Positions 21,879 to 32,529 of a stretch of DNA of 64,000 nt are shown here, in pieces. The stretch's first letter is position 1. The number at the start of each line of letters is the position of its first letter. The position numbers and the translations under genes were made by a program. Location of the stretch: the NCBI GenBank assembly GCA_036245525.1, contig BTPG01000004.1, forward strand, positions 215,201,722 through 215,265,721, given 5' to 3'. The notes beneath the pieces are model-generated. The model did not search any database and was not told the DNA's origin. It saw only the letters and a program-made list of their open reading frames with translations. The DNA is from Semisulcospira habei. Taxonomy: Eukaryota > Mollusca > Gastropoda > Semisulcospiridae.

Positions 21879-23428
21879 GTTACTAAACCATCAGAGGAAT
21901 ACTTGCCATTTAGCAGTACTTTCTGTGTTCTGTCCCTGAGATAGGAAGATATAAAGGAGACAGTATCTGAGTCAATGTGATAGAATGGTAGTTTTTTTAG
22001 TAGGATAGAGTGGTTGACAAGATCAAAAGCTTTTTTCAGGTCAAGAAAGATTGTACCTGATACTTTATTGTCATTTATGGCAGAGAGCCATTTATCAATT
22101 AAATGATTGAGGGCAGTTTGGCACGAATGTAGAGGTCGAAATCCTGATTGTGCTGCAGTTATCAGATGGTTTTGCTCCAGAAAGTTTAGAAGATGAGTAT
22201 GGATATGTCTCTCGAGCGGTTTTGAAATACTGGATAATATGGAAATGGGCCTGTACTCGTTTAGGTTGCATAAATCTTTGCTTTTGGGAAGCGGGATTAC
22301 CTTCGCTTTTTTCAGCTCGTCGGGAAAAACGTTATGTCTGATCGATAAATTATAAATAAAGGTCAGGGATTCGATGACGTAGGGCAGAGATAGTTTTAAA
22401 ATCTGACTACTAATGCCATCTGGACCGCAAGACGATTTGTTCTTTAAACTGGAAATAGATTTGCCTACATCTAGGACAGTCATAAGCGGTACTAAAAATG
22501 GGCCGCAGGCTCTCTGTTGACTATGGTGACGTAGTTGATGAGAGCAAGTGTAGTTTACAGGGTTAGGTGTATTTGACTTCGCCAGAGTTTGAGCAACAGT
22601 TATGAAGTGAGCGTTGAATGCATCAGCAGTAAGATCGGGCGGAATATTAGGCGATCGTTTACTATTACCTTTGGTGAAATTGTTTATTACTTGCCAGACT
22701 GAACGGATGTCTTTGCCGTCGGCAATAATTTGTTCTGCATTTTGCCTCTGTGCTTTACGAACTAGAGATTTGACATGGTTTCGCTGCTTCTTGTATTCAG
22801 TAAATTTCTTGTCTCGTTTTAATTCATCTCTTACCTCCATTGCTTGTTTTATCTCATCAGAGAGCCATTTTGGCATAACAGGATATTTGACGCGTTTGAT
22901 GCGCTTAGGCGCGTGTCTATCCAGAACGGCGAGAAACAGCTCGTACCAGCGTGACAGGGCATCGTTAGGGTTTTTGCAGTTTTTTATATCATAAAATGGT
23001 ACTAAAGATAGTTCATATAAAAAAGCAGTTTGGTCGAATTTTTTAAAACATCTATACATTATGGTAGTGTGTCCTTTGATTGACTGTTTAGCTAACCTAA
23101 CAGACAACGTAAAACAAACAGGAAAGTGATCACTAATGGAAATATTAGGTACGCTAACATTTTTTACAACGCTGACATTTGTGCTATATACAAAAACTTT
23201 CACTGTCTTAGTTGGAATGACAGAATCCTCACAGAAACGAATGTAGCTTGAAACGACGTCTACAGTCTCCTCTAGCGACTTACTGCTGTCTAAGAACACT
23301 GACCAGTCTGTGCACTCAAAGCACCCCTGAAGTTGTGCCTCAGTGTCTGAAGTCCACTCCTTGACGATTTTCTCCACTGGCGGAACAGATTTCAACTTGG
23401 TTTTGTACATGGGCAGCAAATGCACCAC
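21851..23428 (-). pseudogene. CR1-like EN-RT, N-terminal part, chimeric and frameshifted
   Basis: The frame of about 525 residues holds RT motifs KVIPLPKSKDLCNLNEYRPI, AAQSGFRPLHSCQTALNHLI, motif A GTIFLDLKKAFDLVNHSILL and most of motif B (TCGVPQG), where the frame breaks near 21858: the serine codon has two bases instead of three. The N-terminus is unusual. The first ~80 residues (HLLPMYKTKLKSVPPVEK, then QGCFECTDW) look like the linker after the endonuclease of a Rex1-like element, with its own ADHCVVHLLP motif just upstream. They are fused in frame near 23190 to the endonuclease end of the second element (ISISDHFPVCFTL). Confidence 0.75.
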
Positions 23429-23630
23429 ACAATGATCAGCAGTGCTGAGTGGAGGTTTACTAAAAGCTTTGTAGGCGAGGGCGATATTCCCGAAACATTT
23501 GTCGAGAATTTTGTCTTTTCTCGTATTACAGTTTACATACTGATGATGATGATGAAACGTTTTTACTCAAGGATAAAAAGTTTTAGGCATAGCAATGCCT
23601 ATCTTCCAAACTGTCCTGCTACTATCTATC

Positions 23631-24301
23631 TATCTATATCGCGTAGTCTTGCCGACCGTTGGGGCACCACTGATGACTTTGCAACCAGCTCCCTCCATTT
23701 CTCTCTGTTCTCTGCCATTCTCAGCGTATCGCCCAGCTTCAGTCCTGACCACTCTGAGATATTGTCCTCCCATCTTTTCCTCTGTCTTCCTCTCCTTCAT
23801 CCTCCTTGCACAGTGCCTTGCAGGATTGTTTTGGAAAGCCCTGCTGAACGCGTGACATGCCCATGCCACTTCAGTTTGCATTTTTTTCACAATGGCTAAT
23901 AGGTCTCCATATAGGGCCCGATGGTTTGCCTGATTCTGCTTCTCACTTCCTCGTTCGTGATGTGATCTCTGTATGAAATGCCAAGCAGCCTTTGAAAACA
24001 TCTCATTTCAGTGGCTTATATCCTCCTTTCAAAGTCTGCTGTGAGGATCCATGACTCGCAGGCATAGAAGAACACTGAGATGACTAAGGAGCGCATCAGT
24101 CTGATCTTGGAGCAGAGTGTGACGTTTCTGTCCTTCCATATGGTCTTCAATCTTGTCAGTGCTGTTGTTGTCTGCACAATCCTGGACAGTATTTCTGGCC
24201 TTGATCCCTCATCTGTCACAATGGCTCCTAAGTATTTAAATTTCTTAACTGTTTCCAGTTTTTGGCCTCCATGATTTCAGTGCCAATGTCAATGAAATCA
24301 T
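23631..24301 (-). mobile_element. RTE-clade 3' fragment with 10-bp target duplication
   Basis: TCCTGCTACT is found on both sides (~23621-23630 and 24302-24311). On the minus strand the fragment ends in (TAGA)n. Its coding part shows the RTE C-terminal region: TDEGSRPEILSRIVQTTTAL, then SLVISVFFYACESWILTADF. A stop follows the latter block, and the RT domain itself is missing, so this is a 5'-truncated insertion. Confidence 0.8.
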
Positions 24302-24421
24302 GGTCCTGCTACTCTACACATATAAAAATACATCAGACGATACAGCAAAAGATAAAACATATATAAGTAAAAAGACCCATCCCCCCCCCCCTCCCCACCA
24401 TCAGAAAAAAGAAGAAAGAAA

Positions 24422-24523
<102 letters not shown>

Positions 24524-24864
24524 GTATAAACCTGACAAGAGAGAGAGAGAGAGAGAAGGGGGTGGGAGGTGAGTGAGACTTGTTTTCTAATAAATCCCCT
24601 TACGAGTCATTTTTCAACATGAAAAACACACATTTCAAGAAATATCGCCTCTAAAATTACAGCAACAGAGAGGTTGCAAATGTGATGGCAATTTCTTTTG
24701 GGGGAACAAGAAAATCAATAAAGCAACTTTTTAAGTAAACATCTTGTCCATTTCTTGAGCTCTTCTACACCCAGTATCAACAGGATTATGATTTATGATT
24801 CAGAAAGATAACTCTTTAAAGAGATGATAAGAATAGAAGGAACAAAAACATTACCCCCTCATAG

Positions 24865-24948
24865 CACCACGCTAATCTGGCACTGCCCTTGAATTATCAT
24901 GCTCATTACCATGTCCTGCTGTAGTGCATTGGGGCTAAAAATTCTAAG
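24865..24948. mobile_element. Half copy of TTAA MITE, family A
   Basis: Only the right arm is present: GCTAATCTGGCACTGCCCTT GAATTATCATG..GGGGCTAAAAATTCT. Confidence 0.55.
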
Positions 24949-25159
24949 ATTTCATGTGTATTACTTTACTGTCAGGTTATGTTGGACCTGAAGCCCATGA
25001 AATTTTGAAACACCATCATGAATCAGACAAACGTGTCATGCAATTGCAGCCTTATTGATTTCTGAAAGACAATAGCCGCAATTCAAAGAGCACTTTAATT
25101 TTTCCTTTCAATTCAAAGTTTTGTAACTATGTTCATCCTGATATGCCCATTGCTTGACA

Positions 25160-25344
25160 TAAATTTGACTATATGATAGTTCAAGGTTGGTGCCAGAATA
25201 GCTTGGTGCCTGAGGCGCCAAGATATTCTGGCACCACCCTTGAACTGAAACGGTTGATCTGTCTCCTAATGTGTAATGTAGCCTTCGTCTGACAATAAGC
25301 AATTAAAAAAAAAAAAATCAACCTTAGGATGTAATGGGTTAAAA
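25160..25344. mobile_element. TTAA MITE, family A2, next to a FAM20B exon
   Basis: The core TATGATAGTTCAAGGTTGGT GCCAGAATAGC and its complement are clear, and the right end is AATGGGTTAA. It lies 23 bp from the donor end of the exon at 25368-25538. Confidence 0.65.
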
Positions 25345-25367
25345 GGCCAGGTGCCATGCACACTTAC

Positions 25368-25538
25368 CAAGTTCAGGTGCTTTCTCCGGAACCACCTGCC
25401 TGGTGTTGACCCACTGTTCAGCGATGTCCCACGGCGACTGGTCCTTACGTAACTCATAACCAAAATCCACACTGAATTCTCTCGACATCTCCTCAATCAC
25501 CTTGTAAACCAGTACCGGGTTTCCATCTAGATCGCCAC
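25368..25538 (-). CDS. FAM20B: FAM20B-like exon 3
   Basis: This 171-bp exon has acceptor CTCCAG and donor GTAAGT, and is in phase 1 at both ends. It encodes GDLDGNPVLVYKVIEEM and then KDQSPWDIAEQWVNTRQVV followed by PEKAPELG. The pattern SPW-IA-QWV...PE--PELG is the segment that leads into the kinase core of FAM20B, and differs from FAM20A/C. Because the exon is symmetric, skipping it would keep the frame. It is flanked by MITEs at 23 bp and 83 bp. The family call rests on this one block and on the membrane anchor in exon 2. Confidence 0.72.
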
Positions 25539-25621
25539 CTGGAGTTAGTAACCGTAAACTCTGGATTTAACAAAATGTCAGGGACCTCTTTTTTGTTGTT
25601 GGTCAATACATCCAAAGTTTG

Positions 25622-25835
25622 TTAACCCTTTTAGCCCCAAGGTCCCATTTCTCAAATTTTGGAGGGGTTGCCTAATGACTATGTACCAGTTGCAGGAGAT
25701 GGATTGACCATGAAAATTCAAGGGTAGTGCCAGGTTAGCTTGGCACCTGAAGGTGCCAAGCTAATCTGGCACTACCCTTGAATTATCATGGTCAGGCCAT
25801 CTCCTGCTGTCGAGATCCGGGGATAAAAGGGTTAA
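25622..25835. mobile_element. TTAA MITE, family A, upstream of FAM20B exon 3
   Basis: A complete copy: TTAACCCTTTTAGCCCC..GGGGATAAAAGGGTTAA with intact palindromic core. It lies 83 bp from the acceptor end of the exon at 25368-25538. Confidence 0.8.
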
Positions 25836-26029
25836 AAGCAATGTAATTTACATTGAAAGAATGTTGTTATATCCGAATATTCTTATATCCAACCTTTTAT
25901 TAGTGAAGCTGACTGTTGGGTTATCAGCTTTTCATGCAGAGCAGGCTACCAAACAGTCTACCTCAGCCAGACTAAGAATAAGAGGAAAATGTTACAAGAA
26001 AACGTTGTTTTTACACACAAAATGTAATG

Positions 26030-26121
26030 GTAACCCTTTGCGTGTCGGTAGCGGTTTTAGTCGCGATGATTTCTGCAGGAATCATCGTGACAAAAACCAC
26101 TACCAACACGCAAAGGGTTAA
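26030..26121. mobile_element. TTAA hairpin MITE, family B
   Basis: GTAACCCTTTGCGTGTCGGT..ACCAACACGCAAAGGGTTAA; about 40-bp arms around TCTGCAG. It lies 60 bp from the donor end of FAM20B exon 2. Confidence 0.75.
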
Positions 26122-26181
26122 ATGAATTATAATTCAAGTGTTTGAAGCCAGAAAGTGATAAAACTGGTAAAGTCGCCCCAC

Positions 26182-26413
26182 CTGGTAGTTTTCCGTGATC
26201 CGCTGGAAAATCGATACGGTTGACAACCACCTCCATGCCAACTTGATCATGATCTTCAATGTTGCCAAGGGACTGGCCGATGGCTGCAGAGGATGAGAAG
26301 ATTTCTGGTTTGAGGATGAGGAAAGAGATGGTGAGCATGAAGATGATGGTGCCAACGACCAGAAACTGGAAGCGACGTTTCAGCCAGGACCCACTCCCAT
26401 GGCGTCCAGCTGC
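26182..26413 (-). CDS. FAM20B: FAM20B-like exon 2 (signal anchor)
   Basis: This 232-bp exon has acceptor TCTCCAG and donor GTGGGG, phase 0 in and phase 1 out. It encodes a basic stretch (SGSWLKRRFQ), then a single hydrophobic segment FLVVGTIIFMLTISFLIL, then a lumenal stem. This is the layout of a type II Golgi membrane protein with a short cytoplasmic tail. The stem (ending DHGKLPG) joins in frame to GGDLDG of exon 3. An ATG within the first bases of the exon is out of frame and runs into a stop, which supports exon 1 as the true start. MITEs lie 60 bp and 96 bp away. Confidence 0.75.
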
Positions 26414-26509
26414 CTGGAGACAATGAAAATTTCTGTTACTGTCATGTGCGCTCAATACCCAACCGTACGTCTGCCGAGTTTTGTATATAAAAAAAATATT
26501 TTGATAAAT

Positions 26510-26714
26510 TTAACACATCTTACCCCAGCACCCAAATCCCCAAAGTTTGAAGTTGCCCTCTGAAGGACAGTTCTAGAGGCAGATCAAGCATGATAGTTCA
26601 AGGGTGGTGCCAGAATAGCTTGGCGCCTAAGGGCGCTAAACTATTCTGCACCACCCTTGTACGATCATGATCAATCCAAGTCTTCCCGTGTTGTGTCAGA
26701 GCTGAATGAGTTAA
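26510..26714. mobile_element. TTAA MITE, family A2, upstream of FAM20B exon 2
   Basis: TTAACACATCTTACCCC at the left, GCTGAATGAGTTAA at the right. The core CATGATAGTTCAAGGGTGGT GCCAGAATAGC is present. Confidence 0.7.
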
Positions 26715-27012
26715 GAATACTATTTCGAGGATTTTTAAGGGCATGGATTGTCAAAGCTGTTTCTGGTTGCACCAAGGGTCCACTGCTTAGAGAAACACCA
26801 GCTGGGCGTGCACACACACACTTTCTATGTGCCCAACAGACTAAACACAGATTAAAAAAAAATAAAAAACATCAATTTTATTGTAGAATGATTCTTTGCG
26901 CCAAAACCATAATTAAATCAAGGGTCTGCTTCAAGCTTGTGTACTTATCTCAATGATTTTAATCTACTTAAGGCTGCATTTCCCAACTATGACATTTTAG
27001 AGGTGTCACTTA

Positions 27013-27364
27013 ATAAATAATAATAATAATTACGGTATTTATAATGCGCTTATCTTATAATAATTATAACTCTAAGCGCACACTCACAACTCGCGTACGC
27101 ATGCGCACGCTTTAGACAACGACTCACGTACCACAAATACATTATGACAGTCAGCTTAGGGTGGGGAGTATGGTGCTATTAGTGCTAGAACTGTTGAAAG
27201 AGGTGAGTTTTGAGGGCAGACTGGAAGGAGGAGAGAGAGTGTTTATGATGGAGAGAGAGTGGGAGAGTGTTCCAGGTGGAAGGACCATATACAGAGAAGG
27301 AGCGGGCCGAAAGTGCTGAGTTTGACGCTGGAGATGTACAAATACATGTACCATTTCCAGGAAA
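27013..27364 (-). pseudogene. L2-type retrotransposon 3' fragment
   Basis: On the minus strand it encodes the C-terminus ARSFSVYGPSTWNTLPLSL.. then SLSSFQSALKTHLFQQF, followed by a 3' UTR that ends TATAAATACCGTAATTATTA with (TTA)n. This matches the 3' end of the long L2 element at 49089. Confidence 0.75.
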
Positions 27365-27369
27365 ACTGA

Positions 27370-27508
27370 GTCGACGATGATGATTTAAGTGGTAGTGCCA
27401 GAGTTGCTTGGCACCAGACAGTGCCAGGCTGATCTGGCACTGCCCTTGAGTTATCATGGTCTATTTGATCTATTTCCTGCTGTAGTGCATCGCAGCTAAA
27501 TGGATTAA
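27370..27508. mobile_element. TTAA MITE, family A, left part lost
   Basis: The core TTAAGTGGTAGTGCCAGAGT and the right arm are diverged. The right end GCTAAATGGATTAA shares its TTAA with the next copy. Confidence 0.6.
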
Positions 27509-27717
27509 CCCATTTAGCCCCAAGCCCCTACAGCAGGAGATGGATTGACCATGATAATTCAAGGGTAGTGCCAGATTAGCTTGGCACCTGAAGGCACCAA
27601 GCTAATCTGGCACTACCCTTGAATTATCATGGTCAAGCCATCTCGTGCAACTTGTGCATAGTCATTAGGCAACACCTCCAAAATTTGAGAAATGGGACCT
27701 TGGGGCTAAAGGGTTAA
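27505..27717. mobile_element. TTAA MITE, family A, complete
   Basis: TTAACCCATTTAGCCCC to GGGGCTAAAGGGTTAA. This is one of the best preserved copies: the core arms from CAGGAGATGG to GGCACC are about 65 bp with few mismatches. Confidence 0.85.
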
Positions 27718-28725
27718 AGATCATTGAAATAAGCCCTTGCAGCTGTGTGCGTACACCTTAAGTTTCAAATTGTTGAGAAAACTTCAGGTGTCTCCATACA
27801 GCTGCAAGAACACTGTTTATAAGATGGCATACAAGAGATTCATATGTGAAATATTAGCATCATTTGTTGTGAACAGCTATAGAGTGTTGTTGGAATGTGC
27901 TGACCCTAGTAACAAAATCTTATAAACTTCACAGAAATTGTTACAAACAAGAAAGGAAAACAGAATTTTACAGTACGTGCAACATACATTGTCAGCAAAC
28001 ACTTCATCATCAGAAACATCAGTATCATCAATAAGCTGTCTGCTCAGGTCGAAAACACCAGAATCCATATTCCATGTCAAGGTGAAAGACTTAGTTTATC
28101 AACTGAGAACACAAGAAGGCCTGAAAACGTTAATGTACTGAAATTGTACTGCGTATGACATACTGAGTATACTGAAAATCTTCATAACTCACTGCATGCT
28201 CATCTAACAGGATCAATTATCATTGATCGTTCTAAATTAGCATGCATTGAATTAAGATATTGATAGCAACAAGGAGCAGCACACAAGATGTTTCAAGAAA
28301 AGACTCTGAATGATATGAATTGTCATTTGCTAACTCAGAACTAACATCTGGGACTGATCTTGGTCATCAACTGATCAAGAGTAGACATAGACTTTCATGA
28401 GCCTTTGCAGATGCAGACATCAACAATTATTGAAAATAACAAGAAGTAGCACACTGTGTTTCAAGAAAGACACTGAATGATATAGGGAAAGAGTTGTGTC
28501 CTATATATCTAAAATAATTTCCTCACTTTGACTTTGAGGGGAAAACCCCCTGGCCATCTCATGAGCTGCTGTAGCTGCATGTGCTCATGTGACTCTATGT
28601 CTCTTGATGATGTATTTTGCAAGACATTGAATGATGGGAATATGATTGTTGATAATTTACTGTCAACAGCTTGTGCTTGAGTAAATGGATAAATCTGCTT
28701 ATCTAATGTACTGGGTTGTTGATTA
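27718..28725. other. No gene seen (FAM20B intron 1)
   Basis: AT-rich intronic sequence. Short decayed pieces of hairpin family C (e.g. GACATAGACTTTCATGAGCC near 28385) are present. Confidence 0.35.
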
Positions 28726-28727
28726 TT

Positions 28728-28850
28728 TCACCCATTTAGCCCCGATGCCCAATAGCAGGAGATGGATCGACCATGACAATTCAAGGGTAGTGCCAGATTA
28801 GCTTGGGCTGCAGGGGCTCATGAGGGTCTATACCTCTTGCAGTTGGATGG
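28728..28850. mobile_element. Fused half-copies of MITE families A and C
   Basis: The left arm of family A (CCATTTAGCCCC .. CAGATTAGCTTGG) stops at the hairpin centre and continues directly with the right arm of family C (GGGCTCATGAGGGTCTATAC CTCTTGCAG). Confidence 0.6.
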
Positions 28851-29439
28851 TGTTCAAATTTTCTCATCACTGAACGGGTCACGACATACCGGTAACAGTC
28901 AACCAAACTCAGGAACAATATAGACTACAATCTTTTGCCAAGTCACACACACACTACGAGAGAATGGGTCAGCTAAAACTTCTGGAATTTGAGTTCCACT
29001 GGTTGTGTTTATTACAATTTTTGTGTAAATCGTGGAGGGGAGAGGGGGTGGGGAGGGGGCGGGGAGGGGGGGGGGGGTGTTTGGCGGTCTTTTGTCAGGG
29101 GGCCTGCATGCACCAAATTTTCATGTTCTGTTGTTACAAACAGTGGGCCACATATAAGACATGCCCCTTGTGATTGTTCTTTAGCTCTTGCACTGCCAGA
29201 TTTATTTACAAAGAGCTGCTGCCACAAGTGCCAGTGCCAAATTTGTTTCCAGCCATGAGAACAGCTGAACAGTGGGTATCTTTAATTGCTTGTATCCTAT
29301 TCCAGATCTTTACTTCAAATAGTCAAGTGTGTGTATTGGGGGCAGATGTTACTTTTATGAAAAAATTCATATTAATGATTGTAACTTTGACTGACTGATT
29401 ACAACGACAACCTAACCTTTACAATGTTTACAATACACG

Positions 29440-29631
29440 TGGAGTGCACATGACATGAACATGGTCGGTGAAAAAGCTAGCTGGTTCTGGCATCCACGTT
29501 TTACCAGCAGTACTATCAAAGTCTTCATCAGAATCATATTAAGACCCGTTGCTATTCTCATTGTTGAAAATATGATCAAGAACCTCTTGAGCAGGAAAAG
29601 AGGAAAGCGCACTTTTGAACTTGCAGCCATT
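29440..29631 (-). pseudogene. Possible piggyBac-like transposase N-terminus, broken
   Basis: The minus strand reads MAASSKVRF, then after a one-base shift PAQEVLDHIFNNENSNGS, a stop, and YDSDEDFDSTAG. Acidic N-termini of this kind (EVL-hIF-..SD-EDFD) occur in piggyBac-type transposases. I found no catalytic DDD core in the vicinity. The call is tentative, but it fits the abundance of TTAA-flanked MITEs. Confidence 0.35.
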
Positions 29632-29738
29632 TTCGTATGCTCAACTCACTGTGATGGGAAGCCCCCACTAGATATTCGGTTGTAATGTTGTAAAATGTGC
29701 TGGTGGTAAAGGGTAGGATATTGTGTGTCACTGACGCA

Positions 29739-30296
29739 GGGTTCGAAATTAACTTTTCAGCTTGGGGCCCCCTAGGTCCCAGTCACAGCAAATGCTGGGG
29801 CGGAGGAGCAAAACTTAGGGCCCATCATGTCAAACTGTAAATTACTGTAACGTTGCCTCCATCTTAATCCTAACTTTCAAATTTATAGTGAAATTTCAAG
29901 ATCTTTTGTGCGCAAGCTTGTCGGCTTCCAGGAAACGGAATGACATCATATCTATATTTCTCGAGTAGCTTCCCTTGGTTTGCTTTTGGTTCGGTCACAT
30001 TTTAAGCACAAGTTTTGAGAAACATTTGTTATTACAATCTAATTTGAGCCTGTGGTGGAGAGAAAACAAATAAAAGCGCCCAGGAAACGATAGTATAGCA
30101 GCAAAGAAAAGGTTGTAATCTAACAGACTGTAGAAATGTTGACGAGGCGGATATGACCCCAGCTTTAACCAAGCATGAGGGGGGGGGGGGGGGGGGGGGG
30201 AGGGGTGGGGGGGTAGCAGGGGGGGGGGGGGGGGGGGGGGGGGAAGCACTGATTTCTGGAGAGTTCTGCCCCCCGCCCCCATTAATTTCAAACCCT
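29739..30296. mobile_element. Possible hAT-like nonautonomous element
   Basis: The ends CAGGGTTCGAAATTAA and TTAATTTCAAACCCTG are inverted repeats. CAGGGTT-type termini are common in hAT elements. An 8-bp target duplication is not evident. The interior carries two long poly-G tracts (30179-30243). Confidence 0.4.
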
Positions 30297-30299
30297 GCT

Positions 30300-31790
30300 A
30301 CCATCAGTCAGTCTAGTAAAAACACTGTACTGCGGGAAATATGGTCCCTTTGACATGACCCTACCGTGTCAACCATAGTCGGCCATGGCCATGAATAAGT
30401 AATTAAAAGAGATGGTGACAAATATCTTTTTTTTTTCTGATCTTCTTAAGCAAGAGTTTTGTAATTTCCACCTTGGTCATCACACATTTTTTTTATGTCA
30501 TATGCATTCTTGCCCATCCTGTGGATACACCAGTGCAACCCATGAAATCCCATCCCATGCCACGCACAGTTCGACAGCCAGTTTTGCATGTCACACAGGG
30601 TCAGTAAAATAAAATGTGTATAACATGAAAAAAAATGCATGACACTCCCCTCAACAACAACAACAACAACAACAAGGGTGGAGGGGATTGGTGGAGGGGG
30701 GGGGGGGGGGGGCCGTTATGTGTGTTCTGACCTTTCAAAAAGGATGGAAGCAACATAGATGTGTGTGCCTATCAAACCTGTCTACCATTGGTGTATCTAG
30801 GCACATCCCATAAAATGCTTATGGCTTCCCCAAAGTGCAGGATTTTACACAAGATGGGGATTTCATCCCAAAGTCTACCGTATTGTTTGGAGCTAACGTT
30901 TTTTTTTTTTTTTTAGGAACATTCAGAGTTGTTCATATTTTTTAAGCTTATCCTTCTGATCCATTTCGCTCCTCTCTAAGCCATCCTCTGATCTGTCTGT
31001 CCAGCGCGGAGTAATTCCCCTCGGTGTGTGTACAGTTCTACCAGGCTAGCCTCACCTATCTGGTTTGTGAGTATTCTATAATTCGAGGCAAAATTTGTAA
31101 CAGAGTCGTTACATTGTTGAGTATTATCTTGAGTACTGTGGGAAATCAGGGTATTTACCCGACCACATTTTTAGTAGTGTGCTTTTTTGTTTGTGTATGT
31201 GTATTTCTCCTGCCTACTTCCTAAGTTCCAGAAATTACGAACTTATTTATGATATCCCCATAATCGCCCCCCCCCCCCCCCTCTCCTTTCCTGCCTGATC
31301 CACACGGCAATGGCACACACAAACACAAACGGCAGAACGGCACACAAAGACACAGATGGCTTACACACAGCGCTTCCTAACGGTTATATGTTCTGTGGGA
31401 TGGCGTAGCCACAGCCATTTTGAAGAGTAAGGTGGGATGGTCCATGCCCACAAAGCCTCTTCTGTATGAGCTTGCGTGCATATTCCACCTTTTCCACAAT
31501 ACGTTTGCAAATATCATACAACTATAAATGAAGGTGAACATCCCGCCAGCTCATACACATGTGAAAACACTGAGATGCTGGTGATTTGCGTCAATTAGGA
31601 ACATTGTATAAAACACTGACGCATTTGGTGCTTTTACGTCACCATCTGAATTTTCTGATGAAATCAAGGAATCTTACTTCTGACATTTTTTCCGCATTAA
31701 ACTTTTATTTTCGAAAAAGTTGAAGAGATACAAAGCTGGCTAACAAACTCATCCAATGTCTTTCTACAAACTATCCATTTCCAAAATTTC
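30300..31790. other. No gene seen (FAM20B intron 1)
   Basis: Low-complexity tracts (T-runs, CAA repeats at 30653-30677, G- and C-runs at 30698-30713 and 31267-31282). A 24-bp stretch, AGCCTCACCTATCTGGTTTG TGAG at ~31048-31071, is repeated at ~34677-34700. Confidence 0.35.
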
Positions 31791-32004
31791 AAGTGCATAT
31801 AATCAAATTTGCGGACTCCAATCTGAGTCAACAGACTTTCTATAAACGGTCTTTTGTGTCTTCAATGAGACATCCAATTATAATATGCTCGGAGGCTCTC
31901 TTAGCCACCCACAAAATAAAGTATTTTGCCAAGTTTCAAGTTTGTGTGTACAATAATATCGGATATTCTCGTGTTTACATATTACATACGTACACACACA
32001 CACA

Positions 32005-32325
32005 TACATACATACATGCCCCCGCTCCTTCTCTGTCTATGGTCCATCCACCTGGATGGACACCCTCCCACTCTGTCTCCATCAGAAACACTCTCTCTCC
32101 TCCTTCCAGTCCGCTCTCAAAACTCACCTATTCCAACAGTTCTAGCACTATAACATCACCACACTCCCCACCCGACACTGACTGTCGTAATATATTTGTG
32201 GTATGTGAGTCATTGTCAAAAGCATGCGCATGTGTGCGCGAGTTGTGAGTGTGCGCTTAGAGTTATAATTATTATAAGATAAGCGCATTATAAATACATT
32301 AATTATTATTATTATTACTTACAAT
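32005..32325 (+). pseudogene. L2-type retrotransposon 3' fragment
   Basis: The same C-terminus and 3' UTR as at 27013 and 49089, but on the plus strand: CAGTCCGCTCTCAAAACTCA .. ATTATAAGATAAGCGCATTA TAAAT then (ATT)n. Confidence 0.7.
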
Positions 32326-32529
32326 ACATACATACATACATATATGCACATAGGGCGCTTCGCGCCAAACCAACGTTCAACAGCAAGGTTAGAGTTGCTA
32401 GATGTGATGTCATTTTTATCTTGTTACTTCTTTACCAGACCATGAGCCCCACCCACCTGTTATGTCCTTTGCATTCTATGGAACATGCTCCCAACAGCCC
32501 CATCCTAAAGTCTACTGTATTTTCAATAC

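Larger units (their letters stand above)
20187..23540 (-). mobile_element. CR1-like non-LTR retrotransposon (Daphne/CR1 type) with chimeric 5' end
   Basis: On the minus strand the element runs from about 23540 to a (CATCAT)n-type tail at 20187-20199, just after AATAAAAACG. Its 3' UTR holds a (TA)n tract and is interrupted by a S1 SINE (20475-20859). The same 3' UTR occurs without the ORF at 23542-23630 plus 24302-24535, so two copies of one family lie end to end. Confidence 0.7.

Noticed and set aside
26057..26455. A single continuous 132-codon ORF for the membrane protein
   Set aside because: The first 14 and last ~33 codons lie outside good splice sites; the exon is better defined as 26182-26413.
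30153..30353. Glycine-rich protein
   Set aside because: Translation of poly-G tracts.
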